Part shown: positions 19,184-27,589 of the stretch, in pieces
How the letters are laid out: every line of letters begins with the position of its first letter
Numbering within the stretch: the stretch's first letter is position 1
Assembly (NCBI RefSeq): GCF_002283555.1
Contig: NZ_MVOI01000015.1
Location: 124,001-188,000 of the forward strand
Length of the DNA stretch: 64,000 bases
Source of the DNA: Rubrivirga sp. SAORIC476
Lineage (GTDB): Bacteria > Bacteroidota > Rhodothermia > Rhodothermales > Rubricoccaceae
Direction of reading: 5' to 3'
Notes under the pieces: generated by a model
Database searches by the model: none
Seen by the model: the letters and a program-made list of their open reading frames with translations, nothing else
What the model was told of the DNA's origin: nothing
Program-made: the position numbers and the translations under genes

Positions 19184-22100
19184 TTAGAGGCCGAGCGTGA
19201 GGGTGAGGAAGTACTGACGCGGGTTCTGGAGCGTCAGGAAGTCCTGCCCACGGGAGAGGCTGCGCGCCCCATTGAAGTTGACTTCCGGGTCGAGGCCGCT
19301 GTAAAGCGACGTCTGGAACACGTTGCGGGCCGAGAGCGCGAGCGCGGCCGTCCGCACGAGGCCGAGCGACGGCAGCGTGCTCAGGACCGGGCCGAGGTTG
19401 TAGCGGACGGTCACCTCCCGCAGCTTCAGGTAGTCCCCGTCGCTGATGAAGTTGTCGTCCAGCGTGCCCTCCGTCCGCGCGTAGGCGTTCGCGGCATCGA
19501 TGTACTCCTGGGTGCCCGGCGCCAGGTCCGGGAAGTCGCCCTGGTCGTCGCCCGAGGTCGTGAACCCGAGTTGGTCGGCGAGCTCGTTCCGCTGGGTGAG
19601 GTTGCCGAACTGAGCGCGGAAGTTGTCCGTGTTGTTGTACACCCGGAGCCCGGTCGCCCAGTCGGCGAGGGCGTAGACGGTCAGGTTCTGGAACAGGCGC
19701 AGCGACGCCGTGAACGAGCCGTTGAAGTCCGGGTACGGGTTGCCGCGGTAGCAGCGGCCGTCCTCGACGTTGCAGTCCTCGTCGACCGGGGTGCCGTCGG
19801 CGTTCGTCTGCACGCCCACGTCGACCCCGTCGTAGACGCCGTCGGCGTCGAAGAGGGCGCCGTTGACGGGCTGCACGTAGAACGCCGCCCGGGGCAGGCC
19901 CGGCTTGAGCACGTTGATGTCGAAGCCGTCGAAGAGCGGCGGCAGCGGCTCGCCGTTGCGGTCGACGCCGACCGACTTGACCTCGTTGGTCTGATGGCTC
20001 AGGATCACGCCGAGGTCGAGCGACGCGTTGCGCGACGACAGCGGCGTCATGTTGAGCGCGAACTCGAAGCCCTGGATCGAAATCTCGCCGACGTTGAACG
20101 GCAGCGTGGACGCCACCAGACCCGTCGAGGGCGCGAGCTGGCGGCCGAAGATCGACTCCTCCGCCGTCTGGTTGTAGTACGTGAACTCGACGGCGACGCG
20201 GTCGGCGACCTCGAGGTCGATGCCGGTCTCGAACTCGCGGACCTTCTCAGGCTGGATGGCCAGGTTGCCGATCTGCTGGATCGTCGCGCCGGACCCGTCC
20301 CCCCCGACCTCGGAGGCGTAGAGCAGCGGGATGCCGTCGAACGAGCCGGGCAGCTGGCCGCTCTCGCCGTAGGCCGCGCGGACCTTCAGCAGCGAGAACA
20401 GGGCCGGGACGGCCTCGAAGCGGTCGAGCCGGACGGCCGCACGCGCCAGCGGGTACACCACGCTCGGCGCGTTGTCTCCGATGGTCGACGCGTAGTCGTT
20501 CCGCAGGCCCGCCGTCAGGAAGTACGTGTCCTGGTAGTCGAAGGACTGCTCGGCGATGATGCCCACCTGGCGGAGGTTGTTGAAGAACTCCCCGGCGCTC
20601 TGGTAGTCCGAGCCCGCACCGGCGTCGGCCAGCAGCGAGGTCCCGAAGTTCTGGATGCCGAAGCTGAACGTCCGCAGGCGACGGTCGAAGCCCTGGACGC
20701 CCACCGCGGTCGTGGCGTTGAGGCCGGTCATCGGGCGGTAGCTGTACCGCGCGTCGAGGATGAACGAGACCTGATCGTTCTCGCGGGTGTAGACATCCCG
20801 CTCGCCGCTGTTGGTGCCCGAGTACACGAACTGGGACGGGAAGGTCTGGTCCTGGCGCGTGTCCGACGCGTCGATGCCGACCTGGGCGCGGAGCGCGAGG
20901 TTCTGGATCGGCGTGTAGCGCGCCTCGGCCGAGCCGAGGTACTGGTTGGTGCGGTAGATCGTGCTGATGCTCCGGACCGCCAGCGAGTCGGTGAACTGGT
21001 ACGGGACCGGCAGGAGCAGCACGTTGCCCAGGTACCCCAGGATGTTGTTGTCGTTCTGCGGCTGCCCGATGGTGCTGAACGTGTAGGAGGTGTTCACCCC
21101 CACCGAGAGGTTGGGCAGCGGGAACGCCTCGAAGTTGCCGCGCATGGAGCGCCGGTCCTGGAAGTTGCCGAAGACGATGCCGTCCTCGTCACGGTAGTCG
21201 AACTGCGAGAAGTACCGCACCGAGGGCGACCCGCCCGAGACCGCGAAGGTGTGCTGCTGGATGCCGCCGTTCTCGAAGATGGCGTTCGCATCCTCGAAGG
21301 TCTCGCCCCCGGTCAGCGCGTCGTACTCGAACTGCTGCTCGTTGACGCCGGTGGTCCCCGAGTAGGTCACCTGGAACGGGATGGGAGCCCCCACACCGCC
21401 ACCGATGGTGCCCTTCTTGGTCGTGATCAGCACCACGCCGTTGGACGCGTCGGTGCCGTAGAGGGCCGCCGCGGCGGGCCCCTTCAGCACGTCGATGGTC
21501 GCGATGTCGTCCGGCGACAGGCTGGACAGCGCGCCGATGCCCTGACCGCCCGCGCCGAAACCAGCGTACTCCGCGTTGTCGATGCGGATGCCGTCGACGT
21601 AGATCAGCGGCTGGCCGTCTCCGTTGAGGCCGCCGCCGCCGCGCACGTTGAAGCGGATGCCGCCGCCCACGTTGCCGGAGGACGGCTGGACGCTCACCCC
21701 GGCCACCTTCCCGTTGAGGAGCTGGTTCACGTCGCCGTACTGCTGCACGTCCGCGAGCGCGGCGGCGTCGATCCGGCTGACGGAGACCTCGGACCGCGAG
21801 CGCGACCGGGACGAGAGCGCTCCCGTCACCACGACCTCTTCGAGACCCGCGAGGTCGGGGTCGAGCGTGAAGGACTGGGTCAGCGTCTGACCGGCCTGCA
21901 GGGTGAGGGTGGCTTCCTGCGGCTCGTACCCTGTGTAGGAGACGCGGAACGTGTAGGTGCCCGCCGGGACTTCCAGGCGGTACGCCCCGTTGAGATCGGT
22001 GGCCGCGCCGCGACCGGCGTCGACGGCGAGGAGGGCCGCCCCAATGAGCGGCTCGCCGGTATCGGAGGCGAGGACCGTGCCTGTGAGGGTCGCATCCTGA

Positions 22101-22192
22101 GCGGAGGCGGAGGCGGAGAACAGCAGCGCCACGGCGAGCGCCAGCAGTCCGCCGAGGGCGCCCGGCTGGACGCGTGAACGGAGATGAGTCAT
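19184..22192 (-). CDS. SusC/RagA family TonB-linked outer-membrane protein
   Basis: 1002 residues from the ATG at 22192, which places the signal peptide (ALAVALLFSASASAQ) correctly. A CarboxypepD_reg-like domain (about 30-115) carries GYEPQEATLTL, followed by the TonB box-like LEEVVVTGALSSR, a plug domain with YVDGIRIDNAEYAG and GPAAAALYGTDASNGVVLITTKKG-type sequence, and a long barrel ending QYFLTLTLGL. It imports large nutrients using TonB energy. It pairs with the SusD gene downstream. The leader upstream is rich in hairpins. Confidence 0.96.
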   Translation of the reverse strand: MTHLRSRVQPGALGGLLALAVALLFSASASAQDATLTGTVLASDTGEPLIGAALLAVDAGRGAATDLNGAYRLEVPAGTYTFRVSYTGYEPQEATLTLQAGQTLTQSFTLDPDLAGLEEVVVTGALSSRSRSRSEVSVSRIDAAALADVQQYGDVNQLLNGKVAGVSVQPSSGNVGGGIRFNVRGGGGLNGDGQPLIYVDGIRIDNAEYAGFGAGGQGIGALSSLSPDDIATIDVLKGPAAAALYGTDASNGVVLITTKKGTIGGGVGAPIPFQVTYSGTTGVNEQQFEYDALTGGETFEDANAIFENGGIQQHTFAVSGGSPSVRYFSQFDYRDEDGIVFGNFQDRRSMRGNFEAFPLPNLSVGVNTSYTFSTIGQPQNDNNILGYLGNVLLLPVPYQFTDSLAVRSISTIYRTNQYLGSAEARYTPIQNLALRAQVGIDASDTRQDQTFPSQFVYSGTNSGERDVYTRENDQVSFILDARYSYRPMTGLNATTAVGVQGFDRRLRTFSFGIQNFGTSLLADAGAGSDYQSAGEFFNNLRQVGIIAEQSFDYQDTYFLTAGLRNDYASTIGDNAPSVVYPLARAAVRLDRFEAVPALFSLLKVRAAYGESGQLPGSFDGIPLLYASEVGGDGSGATIQQIGNLAIQPEKVREFETGIDLEVADRVAVEFTYYNQTAEESIFGRQLAPSTGLVASTLPFNVGEISIQGFEFALNMTPLSSRNASLDLGVILSHQTNEVKSVGVDRNGEPLPPLFDGFDINVLKPGLPRAAFYVQPVNGALFDADGVYDGVDVGVQTNADGTPVDEDCNVEDGRCYRGNPYPDFNGSFTASLRLFQNLTVYALADWATGLRVYNNTDNFRAQFGNLTQRNELADQLGFTTSGDDQGDFPDLAPGTQEYIDAANAYARTEGTLDDNFISDGDYLKLREVTVRYNLGPVLSTLPSLGLVRTAALALSARNVFQTSLYSGLDPEVNFNGARSLSRGQDFLTLQNPRQYFLTLTLGL

Positions 22193-22240
22193 GAGATGAT
22201 GGGGTGTGTGTCTTCCGACGAAACGCATGGCAGCAAACCC

Positions 22241-22328
22241 GGAGTCGACGCGGCGACTCCACTGCCTATCTGCCCACTCCTCCCGTCCGGAGGAGCTACT
22301 GTTGCGACGAGCAACAGGGTATTGCCCT
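22241..22328 (-). promoter_or_regulatory. Structured leader upstream of SusC, four hairpins in series
   Basis: Four adjacent stem-loops fill this stretch: GGAGTCG/CGACTCC (22241-22260), CTCCTCC/GGAGGAG (22277-22295), GTTGC/GCAAC (22301-22315) and AGGG/CCCT (22316-22328). They lie 50-140 nt before the SusC start. Attenuation or a target for a small RNA is an inference. No known riboswitch pattern is recognised. Confidence 0.4.
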
Positions 22329-22406
22329 GCCTACCTGAAGAGCCTAAGGGTCTCCCCGAGGCGGTCGAATCCCGTGGTCGGACGGTCGCTCGCCCGGTGC
22401 GAACGG

Positions 22407-22763
22407 TCAGAGGTCGCCGCTGAACGGACTGCCCGCCTCGGCAGGGTCCCAGAGACACGAAACCAGCTCAACTCGGTCGGAATCAACGAATTGAACGCCC
22501 TCCGCCCGCAGCCGCTCCTCCATCAGCGACGGCGTGGCGAAGTGGCGCCGCCCGCTCAACCGCCCCTCCCGGTTGACGACACGGTGGCACGGCAGAGCCA
22601 TCGGATCGGCCCCGGCGGCGGCCTTCAGCGCCCACCCCACACCCCGCGACGCGCGGGCGGCTCCGAGCGCTCGCGCGATGTGCCCGTACGTGGTCACGCG
22701 ACCCACCGGAATCTGGGCCACCACGGCATACACACGGTCGTAAAAGGTGGGCTCGGCAGGCAT
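22407..22763 (-). CDS. MGMT-family (alkyltransferase-like) DNA-binding protein
   Basis: 118 residues from the ATG at 22763; earlier in-frame ATGs at 22775 and 22790 are possible. FYDRVYAVVAQIPVGRVTTYGHIARALG is the winged-helix part of O6-alkylguanine transferases. The reactive motif reads PCHRVVNREG, so the acceptor Cys is present, unlike PWHR-type ATL proteins. There is no N-terminal ribonuclease-like domain, giving the short single-domain architecture. It may repair, or flag for repair, O6-alkylguanine. Confidence 0.87.
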   Translation of the reverse strand: MPAEPTFYDRVYAVVAQIPVGRVTTYGHIARALGAARASRGVGWALKAAAGADPMALPCHRVVNREGRLSGRRHFATPSLMEERLRAEGVQFVDSDRVELVSCLWDPAEAGSPFSGDL

Positions 22764-22828
22764 GGTCGGCAGCATGAACCACTGGAGCATACGGCCAGGC
22801 CGTGCTGCGGTGAGGGGGGCGGCCTCGG

Positions 22829-22834
22829 TATCCT
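22829..22834 (+). promoter_or_regulatory. TATCCT promoter-like element before murB
   Basis: TATCCT lies 23 nt before the murB GTG. The same hexamer precedes ccmB and the tRNA gene. Confidence 0.4.
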
Positions 22835-22857
22835 GATGGCCCCAGTCCCCCGGCTCC

Positions 22858-23991
22858 GTGTCCCTCGTCTCCCCCGCTCCCGACGGCCCCCTCGACGCAC
22901 CCGAGCGCGCCCGCCGCGAGGCCGCCTTTCGCGACGCCCTCGCCGACCGGCTCCCCGGCCTCGACCCGTCCCGGGTCCGCGCCGAGGTGCCGCTGGCGCC
23001 GTTCACCACGTTCAAGGTCGGCGGCCCGGCGGAGGTCTTCTTCGAGGCCCACTCGGCCGACGAACTGGCCGGGGCCGTGGGCGCCGCGCGGGAGGTGGGC
23101 GTGCCGTTCTTCCTGCTCGGGCTGGGGGCCAACATCCTGGTGGGCGACGGCGGCTTCCCGGGCGTGGTCATCCGCAACCGGGCGGACCACCTCGACCTGG
23201 ACGCCGAGACCGGGCGGGTCTGGGCGGAGAGCGGTGCCATCGTCTGGCCGGGCCTCATCGAGGCGACGCTGGCGGCCGGGCTGAGCGGCGTCGAGCACTA
23301 CGCGGGCATCCCCTCCACGGTCGGCGGGGCGCTCTGGCAGAACCTCCACTTCCTCTCGCCGCCGCCGGAGCGCGAGCGGACCATGTTCATCGAGGAGGTC
23401 GTGGAGAGCGCCGTGCTGCTGGGCGCCGACGGCACCCGACGGACGGTGGACCACGCGTGGTTCGACTTCGGCTACGACTACTCGACGCTCCACGTCACCG
23501 ACGACCTCGTCCTGGGCGCGACGTTCCGCCTGGAGCCCGCCGACCCGGCCCGGCTCCAGGAGATCGTGGATGCCAACCTGGCGTGGCGCGGCGCGCGGCA
23601 CCCTCCCCTCGACACCGAGCCCTCGGCCGGGTCCATCTTCAAGAAGATCGACGGCGTCGGCGCGGGGCGGCTGGCGGACTGGTGCGGCCTCAAGGGCACG
23701 CGCATCGGCGGGGCGATGGTGACGCAGAAGCACGCCAACATCCTCATCAACGTCGGCCACATGGAGGGGCAGCCCGCCACGGCGCGCGACGTGCGGCACC
23801 TGATCGCGTACGTGCAGGAGACCGTCGAGCGCGAGCAGGGCTACCGCCTGAGCACCGAGATCGGCATGATTGGCGACTTCGGCGACCTCGGCGACCTGCC
23901 CGAGGCGGGCTGGGAGAACGCGGACGGCTTCGACGACGGCGTGCCTCCCGGCGGCCACCCGGAGGCCCACCGCGACGCCGAGCGGCGGTGA
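22858..23991 (+). CDS. murB: UDP-N-acetylenolpyruvoylglucosamine reductase
   Basis: 377 residues with a GTG start. FAD/NADPH enzyme reducing enolpyruvyl-UDP-GlcNAc to UDP-MurNAc for peptidoglycan. FAD-binding motifs are FTTFKVGGPAEVFFEA, LGLGANILVGDGGF and GIPSTVGGALWQN. The catalytic Ser lies in PSAGSIFKK, and GLKGTRIGGAMV with KHANILINVG follows. The C-terminal 40 residues (acidic, GDFGDLGDLPEAG) extend past the usual end. It stands apart from other mur genes. Confidence 0.95.
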   Translation: MSLVSPAPDGPLDAPERARREAAFRDALADRLPGLDPSRVRAEVPLAPFTTFKVGGPAEVFFEAHSADELAGAVGAAREVGVPFFLLGLGANILVGDGGFPGVVIRNRADHLDLDAETGRVWAESGAIVWPGLIEATLAAGLSGVEHYAGIPSTVGGALWQNLHFLSPPPERERTMFIEEVVESAVLLGADGTRRTVDHAWFDFGYDYSTLHVTDDLVLGATFRLEPADPARLQEIVDANLAWRGARHPPLDTEPSAGSIFKKIDGVGAGRLADWCGLKGTRIGGAMVTQKHANILINVGHMEGQPATARDVRHLIAYVQETVEREQGYRLSTEIGMIGDFGDLGDLPEAGWENADGFDDGVPPGGHPEAHRDAERR

Positions 23992-24030
23992 CGGCTTGAG
24001 TCGGCCCCCGGAGCGGCCGATCTCCCTCTG

Positions 24031-24759
24031 GTGCCCCTCCCTGCCGACCCGGACCTCGACCTCGACCTGCGCTACGCCGCAGCACGCGGCCAGCTCGTGG
24101 CGTCCTTCGAGCCCGTCGTCGCGCTCGCGACCGACGCCGTGGCCGGGTTCGTGGCCCGTGCCACGTGGCACCACCCGGCACGCGGCGTGCTCGGCCCGGA
24201 GGTCGTCCGCCCGGTGGCCGAGCGGACCGACCTGGCCGACGACCTCGACCGGTGGCTCATCCAGGCCGCCTGTGATGCCGCCACGGGCTGGGGCGCCGAA
24301 GCCCTCGATGCGCTCGGCCTGCTGGTGGTCCCGTGCGCCGCGTCGACCGCGCAGGACCCCGACGTGCCGTTCTTCGCCCGTGCCGTGGCCGACATGGCGG
24401 GGCTCCCCCCGGACCACCTCGTGCTGAATTGGCCGCAGGCCGCCCTCTCCCCGGCTCTCGCCGCGGCCCACACCGCGCTCGGCCTCGGCCTTGCGAGCGA
24501 CGACCTGCCCCCGGCGGTCTCCCTCGATGTGCTGGTGCTGGATGCATCCGCTCGTGCCGCTCGCGTGCCCACGGAGCAGACGGTGCGGCAGGCCGCCCGA
24601 CGCGGCGTCCGCGTGCTCGCCGAGGGGGTCAGCCCCGACGACATGGCCGAGGCGCTTCAGGACTGGGGCGTCACCTACGCGAGCGGTGGACTTCCGCCGG
24701 GGACAGCCGCTGACGCCCGCGCGGCCCTCACGCGACGGACCGCCCAGCCGGCCCGCTGA
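24031..24759 (+). CDS. Degenerate EAL-domain protein
   Basis: 242 residues with a GTG start. The chain follows the EAL phosphodiesterase pattern: FEPVVALATDAVAGFVARATW aligns to the segment that normally holds EAL, then the PVAERTDLADDLDRWLIQAACDA helix. EAL itself reads VAR, and the downstream catalytic Asp/Glu/Lys motifs (for example DDFG and KID) are not recognisable. It is therefore probably a c-di-GMP binder or protein-interaction domain rather than an active enzyme. It follows murB after 39 bp. Confidence 0.75.
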   Translation: MPLPADPDLDLDLRYAAARGQLVASFEPVVALATDAVAGFVARATWHHPARGVLGPEVVRPVAERTDLADDLDRWLIQAACDAATGWGAEALDALGLLVVPCAASTAQDPDVPFFARAVADMAGLPPDHLVLNWPQAALSPALAAAHTALGLGLASDDLPPAVSLDVLVLDASARAARVPTEQTVRQAARRGVRVLAEGVSPDDMAEALQDWGVTYASGGLPPGTAADARAALTRRTAQPAR

Positions 24760-24763
24760 GACC

Positions 24764-25675
24764 CTACCCGCCGAGCGCGTCCACCAGCGCCTCGGCCTCG
24801 CTGCGGAGCGCGTCGGCGTCTTCGAGCGCGCCCAGCCACTCGACCGGGAGCGCCTCCAGGCCGTGGAGCGCGCCGAGCATCGCGCCGACGCACGCCCCCA
24901 CCGCCGCCGCGTCGCCCCCGACGTTGACGGCCGCGAGCAGCGTCGACTCGACCAGCTGCGGCGAGCGGGCCACCATGGCGACCGCGAACGGGAACGCCTC
25001 GTCGGCCGCCGAGCCGGTGCCCGCACAGAGGTCCTGGAGGTCGAGCGGGTAGTCGTCGAGGTGCTCCGCCACGCGACCGAGGCGGGCGGAGACGCGGTCG
25101 TCGGCGCCGAGCAGTTTCTCGCCGTCGAGGGCCGCCGAGCGCGCCGCGGCGAGGATCTCCGGCCCGGAGAGGCTGTCGGGGTCTTTGCCGAGGCACGTCC
25201 GGATGGCCGCCACCTGTGCCGCTGCGGCGACGTGGGCAACCGGATGCGGGTCGACCGACTGGAGCAATAGCCCAGCCCAGCGGACGCTCGCGAGGTCCTT
25301 CAGGCCCCGCAACCGGGCCTGCACGCCGAGCGGAGCCGCACACGCTGCGCCCGCGCTGCTCGGCGAGTGGACCGGCCCACGGCGCAGCTCGGTGGCGCCG
25401 GGAAGCGCCGACAGGAACGCGACGCGCACTTCCTCGGGACTGTCGGGCGCGCCGGTCGTCAGCGCCTCGGTGAGCGCGCGGGCGCGCTGCGTGTCGGCCG
25501 TCCACTGGCCCGCGCCGAGGTCCTCGCGCTTCTCGTCGCCGCGGAGGTCCTTGATGCCCTTGTAGTAGGTCCGCACGTTCTGGTGGCTGAGGCCCTCGAC
25601 GGGCATCCCGAGCGCGTCGCCGAGGGCGGAGCCGAGGAGGGTGGCGACGAGACGGTCGCGGAAGGGAGCAGGCAC
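24764..25675 (-). CDS. ADP-ribosylglycohydrolase family protein with altered metal motifs
   Basis: 303 residues using the GTG at 25675, just before PAPFRDRLVATLLGSALGDALG, the family N-terminus. Helical throughout. Canonical TDDT reads TADT in GQWTADTQRA, and the C-terminal GGDTDTxG motif reads GGDAAAVG, so several magnesium ligands are lost. It may bind ADP-ribose without hydrolysing it, or act on another ligand. It converges on the EAL-like gene with a 4-bp gap and diverges from ccmB. Confidence 0.82.
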   Translation of the reverse strand: MPAPFRDRLVATLLGSALGDALGMPVEGLSHQNVRTYYKGIKDLRGDEKREDLGAGQWTADTQRARALTEALTTGAPDSPEEVRVAFLSALPGATELRRGPVHSPSSAGAACAAPLGVQARLRGLKDLASVRWAGLLLQSVDPHPVAHVAAAAQVAAIRTCLGKDPDSLSGPEILAAARSAALDGEKLLGADDRVSARLGRVAEHLDDYPLDLQDLCAGTGSAADEAFPFAVAMVARSPQLVESTLLAAVNVGGDAAAVGACVGAMLGALHGLEALPVEWLGALEDADALRSEAEALVDALGG

Positions 25676-25728
25676 GAGAGGACCGGGTGAGGAGACGGGC
25701 AAGCGCGTCGGGCGCGGGGCAGGCGTGC

Positions 25729-25734
25729 TATCCT
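25729..25734 (+). promoter_or_regulatory. TATCCT promoter-like element before ccmB
   Basis: TATCCT lies 32 nt before the GTG of ccmB at the head of the cytochrome c maturation run. It matches the hexamers before murB and the tRNA gene. Confidence 0.35.
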
Positions 25735-25766
25735 GAGGCCCCCGCCTCCGTTCCCCTGTTTCCTCT

Positions 25767-26441
25767 GTGGCCTGGCTCACCGGCGCCTGGGCCGTCGTCG
25801 CCAACGACGCCCGCCTCGAACTCCGTACGCGTGTCGCCCTGAGCGGCCTGGGGCTGTTCGTGGCCGCGTCGCTGATCCTGGTCCGCGTCGCCCTCGGCAA
25901 GGGCGTGCCGACGGTGCCCATCGCGGCGGCGCTGCTGTGGATCGTGGTCGTGTTCGCCGCGGCGGTCGGGCTGGGGCGCGCGTTCGTGGCCGAGGAGGAG
26001 CGCGGCACGTCGCTGCTGCTGCAACTCCACCTGCGGCCGAGCCAGGTGTTCGCGGGCAAGCTGGCCTTCAACGCGGCCTTGATGACGGGCGTCGTGCTGC
26101 TGGCCGGGCTGGGCTTCCGCATCCTCGTCCCCGTGCCGCTGGGCGCGCCGGGTGTCCTGCTGGCCGCGCTGGTGCTCGGCGCCACCGGCATCGCGTCTGC
26201 GACCACCCTGCTGTCGGCGCTGGTCGCGCGGGCGCGAGCCGCGGGCCCGCTCCTGCCCGTGCTGGCGTTCCCGATCCTGGTCCCGATCCTGATCCCGGCC
26301 GTGGCCCTGACCGAGCTCGCCTCGGGGAGCCCGTCGGGCGTGTGGGAGGCCGCCCGCGACGACCTGGTGCTGATCGCGTCCTACGCCGGGCTCCTCACCT
26401 CCGCGTCGTTCCTGCTGTTCGACTTCGTGTGGCGGGACTGA
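25767..26441 (+). CDS. ccmB: Heme exporter permease CcmB
   Basis: 224 residues with about six membrane helices and a GTG start. FVAEEERGTSLLLQLHLRPSQVFAGKLAFN is the CcmB cytoplasmic signature, of which the EEERG and LRP parts are diagnostic. With CcmA and CcmC it forms the ABC-type complex that loads heme onto CcmE. The ccmA ATPase gene is not seen in this window. It heads the run ccmB-ccmC-ccmD-ccmE. Confidence 0.93.
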   Translation: MAWLTGAWAVVANDARLELRTRVALSGLGLFVAASLILVRVALGKGVPTVPIAAALLWIVVVFAAAVGLGRAFVAEEERGTSLLLQLHLRPSQVFAGKLAFNAALMTGVVLLAGLGFRILVPVPLGAPGVLLAALVLGATGIASATTLLSALVARARAAGPLLPVLAFPILVPILIPAVALTELASGSPSGVWEAARDDLVLIASYAGLLTSASFLLFDFVWRD

Positions 26442-26527
26442 GCGGCTCGCGCCGGGCCAGAGGATGCCCCGAGCAGCAGCGGGCCTCCCCCTGTTTTCAC
26501 GGTCCTCGCGGGCACAGCGGCCGGATC

Positions 26528-27292
26528 ATGCACGTTGACGCCCCCACCATGGACCGCGACCTCGCCCTCCCCCGCTACGGCCTCGTGTATCGCCTCTTCG
26601 GCGTCGTCGTGGCCGTGTGGCTGACGGTCGTGCTGGTGCTCGGCGTGATGGGGCCGGTGTCCAACCTGCCGATCCTGGAGCACACCGCGCGCAACCTGTA
26701 TTTCCACGTCCCGATGTGGTTCGTGCTGTACGCGGGCGCCATTGCCGGGGCGTGGCACGCGGGGCGCTACCTCGCGACCGGCCGCACGGTCCACGACGTG
26801 CGCTCCGAGGCGGCCTGGATGGTGTCGACGGTGGCGGGCGTGACGGCGCTGGTCACGGGCGTCGTCTGGGCGCGCTTCACGTGGTACCAGGGCACGGGCC
26901 TCTGGTGGAGCCCGGAGCCGCGCCAGAACATGGTCGCCGTCCAGCTTCTGATCTCGGGCGCCTACTTCATCCTGCGCGGCTCGCTCGACCGGCCCCGGCA
27001 GCGCGCCCGCCTCTCGGCGGTGTATGCGCTCTTCGCGACCGCCTCGATGCCGTTCCTGACCTACGTGCTGCCGCGCCGCATGGCGAGCCTCCACCCCGGC
27101 GCCGAGGGGAACCCGGCGTTCAGCGAGATGGACATCGCGTCCGACATGCGGTGGATCTTCTACTCGGCGGCGGTCGGCTTCCTGCTGCTCGGCTGGTGGC
27201 TCTACACCCAGCGGGTCCGCGCCAAGGTGGCCGCGCTCCGCGTCGAGGCCCTCGCCGCGCCCGCGCCCGCCGCCGCCCCCGTCGTCACATGA
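26528..27292 (+). CDS. ccmC: Cytochrome c maturation protein CcmC
   Basis: 254 residues, six membrane helices. Handles heme for transfer to CcmE in the periplasm. ARNLYFHVPMWFVLY contains the first conserved His. The Trp-rich signature, usually WGxxWxWDxRLT, reads GLWWSPEPRQNM, a notable variant. The second His is in ASLHPGAEGNPAF. A Met at 26549 is an alternative start. The stop overlaps the ccmD start (ATGATG). Confidence 0.92.
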   Translation: MHVDAPTMDRDLALPRYGLVYRLFGVVVAVWLTVVLVLGVMGPVSNLPILEHTARNLYFHVPMWFVLYAGAIAGAWHAGRYLATGRTVHDVRSEAAWMVSTVAGVTALVTGVVWARFTWYQGTGLWWSPEPRQNMVAVQLLISGAYFILRGSLDRPRQRARLSAVYALFATASMPFLTYVLPRRMASLHPGAEGNPAFSEMDIASDMRWIFYSAAVGFLLLGWWLYTQRVRAKVAALRVEALAAPAPAAAPVVT

Positions 27293-27513
27293 TGCTGCTC
27301 CAGGCCGACACCACCATCGCCGTCGTCGACGAGTCCGCCCTGCAGGCGACGACGGCCCAGCCGCAGGGCATCGAGCGGGTCATGCTCGCCGACGACAAGC
27401 TGCCCGTCGTGCTGGCGGTCGTGCTGATCGTCTGGCTGGGCGTGCTCCTGCTGCTCTTCCGCACCGATCGGCGGCTGGCGCGCATCGAGCGCGACCTGGA
27501 CGACCGAGCGTGA
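27289..27513 (+). CDS. ccmD: CcmD-like small membrane protein
   Basis: 74 residues. One membrane helix (about 39-57, LPVVLAVVLIVWLGVLLLLF) is followed by the basic RTDRRLARIERDLDD tail, the usual CcmD form. CcmD helps release holo-CcmE from the CcmABC complex. Its start overlaps the ccmC stop. The N-terminal 35 residues are longer than in proteobacterial CcmD. Confidence 0.85.
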   Translation: MMLLQADTTIAVVDESALQATTAQPQGIERVMLADDKLPVVLAVVLIVWLGVLLLLFRTDRRLARIERDLDDRA

Positions 27514-27516
27514 GAT

Positions 27517-27582
27517 TGGTACGGGGTACACGGTACGAGGTACCCCGCTCACCGTACCCTGTCCCCTCGTACCCCGTCTCCT
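27517..27582. repeat. Long intergenic hairpin between ccmD and ccmE
   Basis: GGTACGGGGTACACGGTACG on the left faces CGTACCCTGTCCCCTCGTACC on the right. It fills the gap between two co-directional ccm genes. It shares the GGGGTACG word with the element between tatA and sucD. Confidence 0.7.
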
Positions 27583-27589
27583 CCCTGCC

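Noticed and set aside
19571-22177. 868-codon open frame on the plus strand opposite SusC
   Set aside because: It is an antisense by-product of high GC in the SusC gene. The sequence is Arg/Val/Glu-rich without domains, while the minus strand gives a full SusC protein.
22483-25239. 918-codon minus-strand frame across murB and the EAL-like gene
   Set aside because: It is antisense to murB, whose motifs are clear, and shows only low-complexity Arg/Gly/Val composition.
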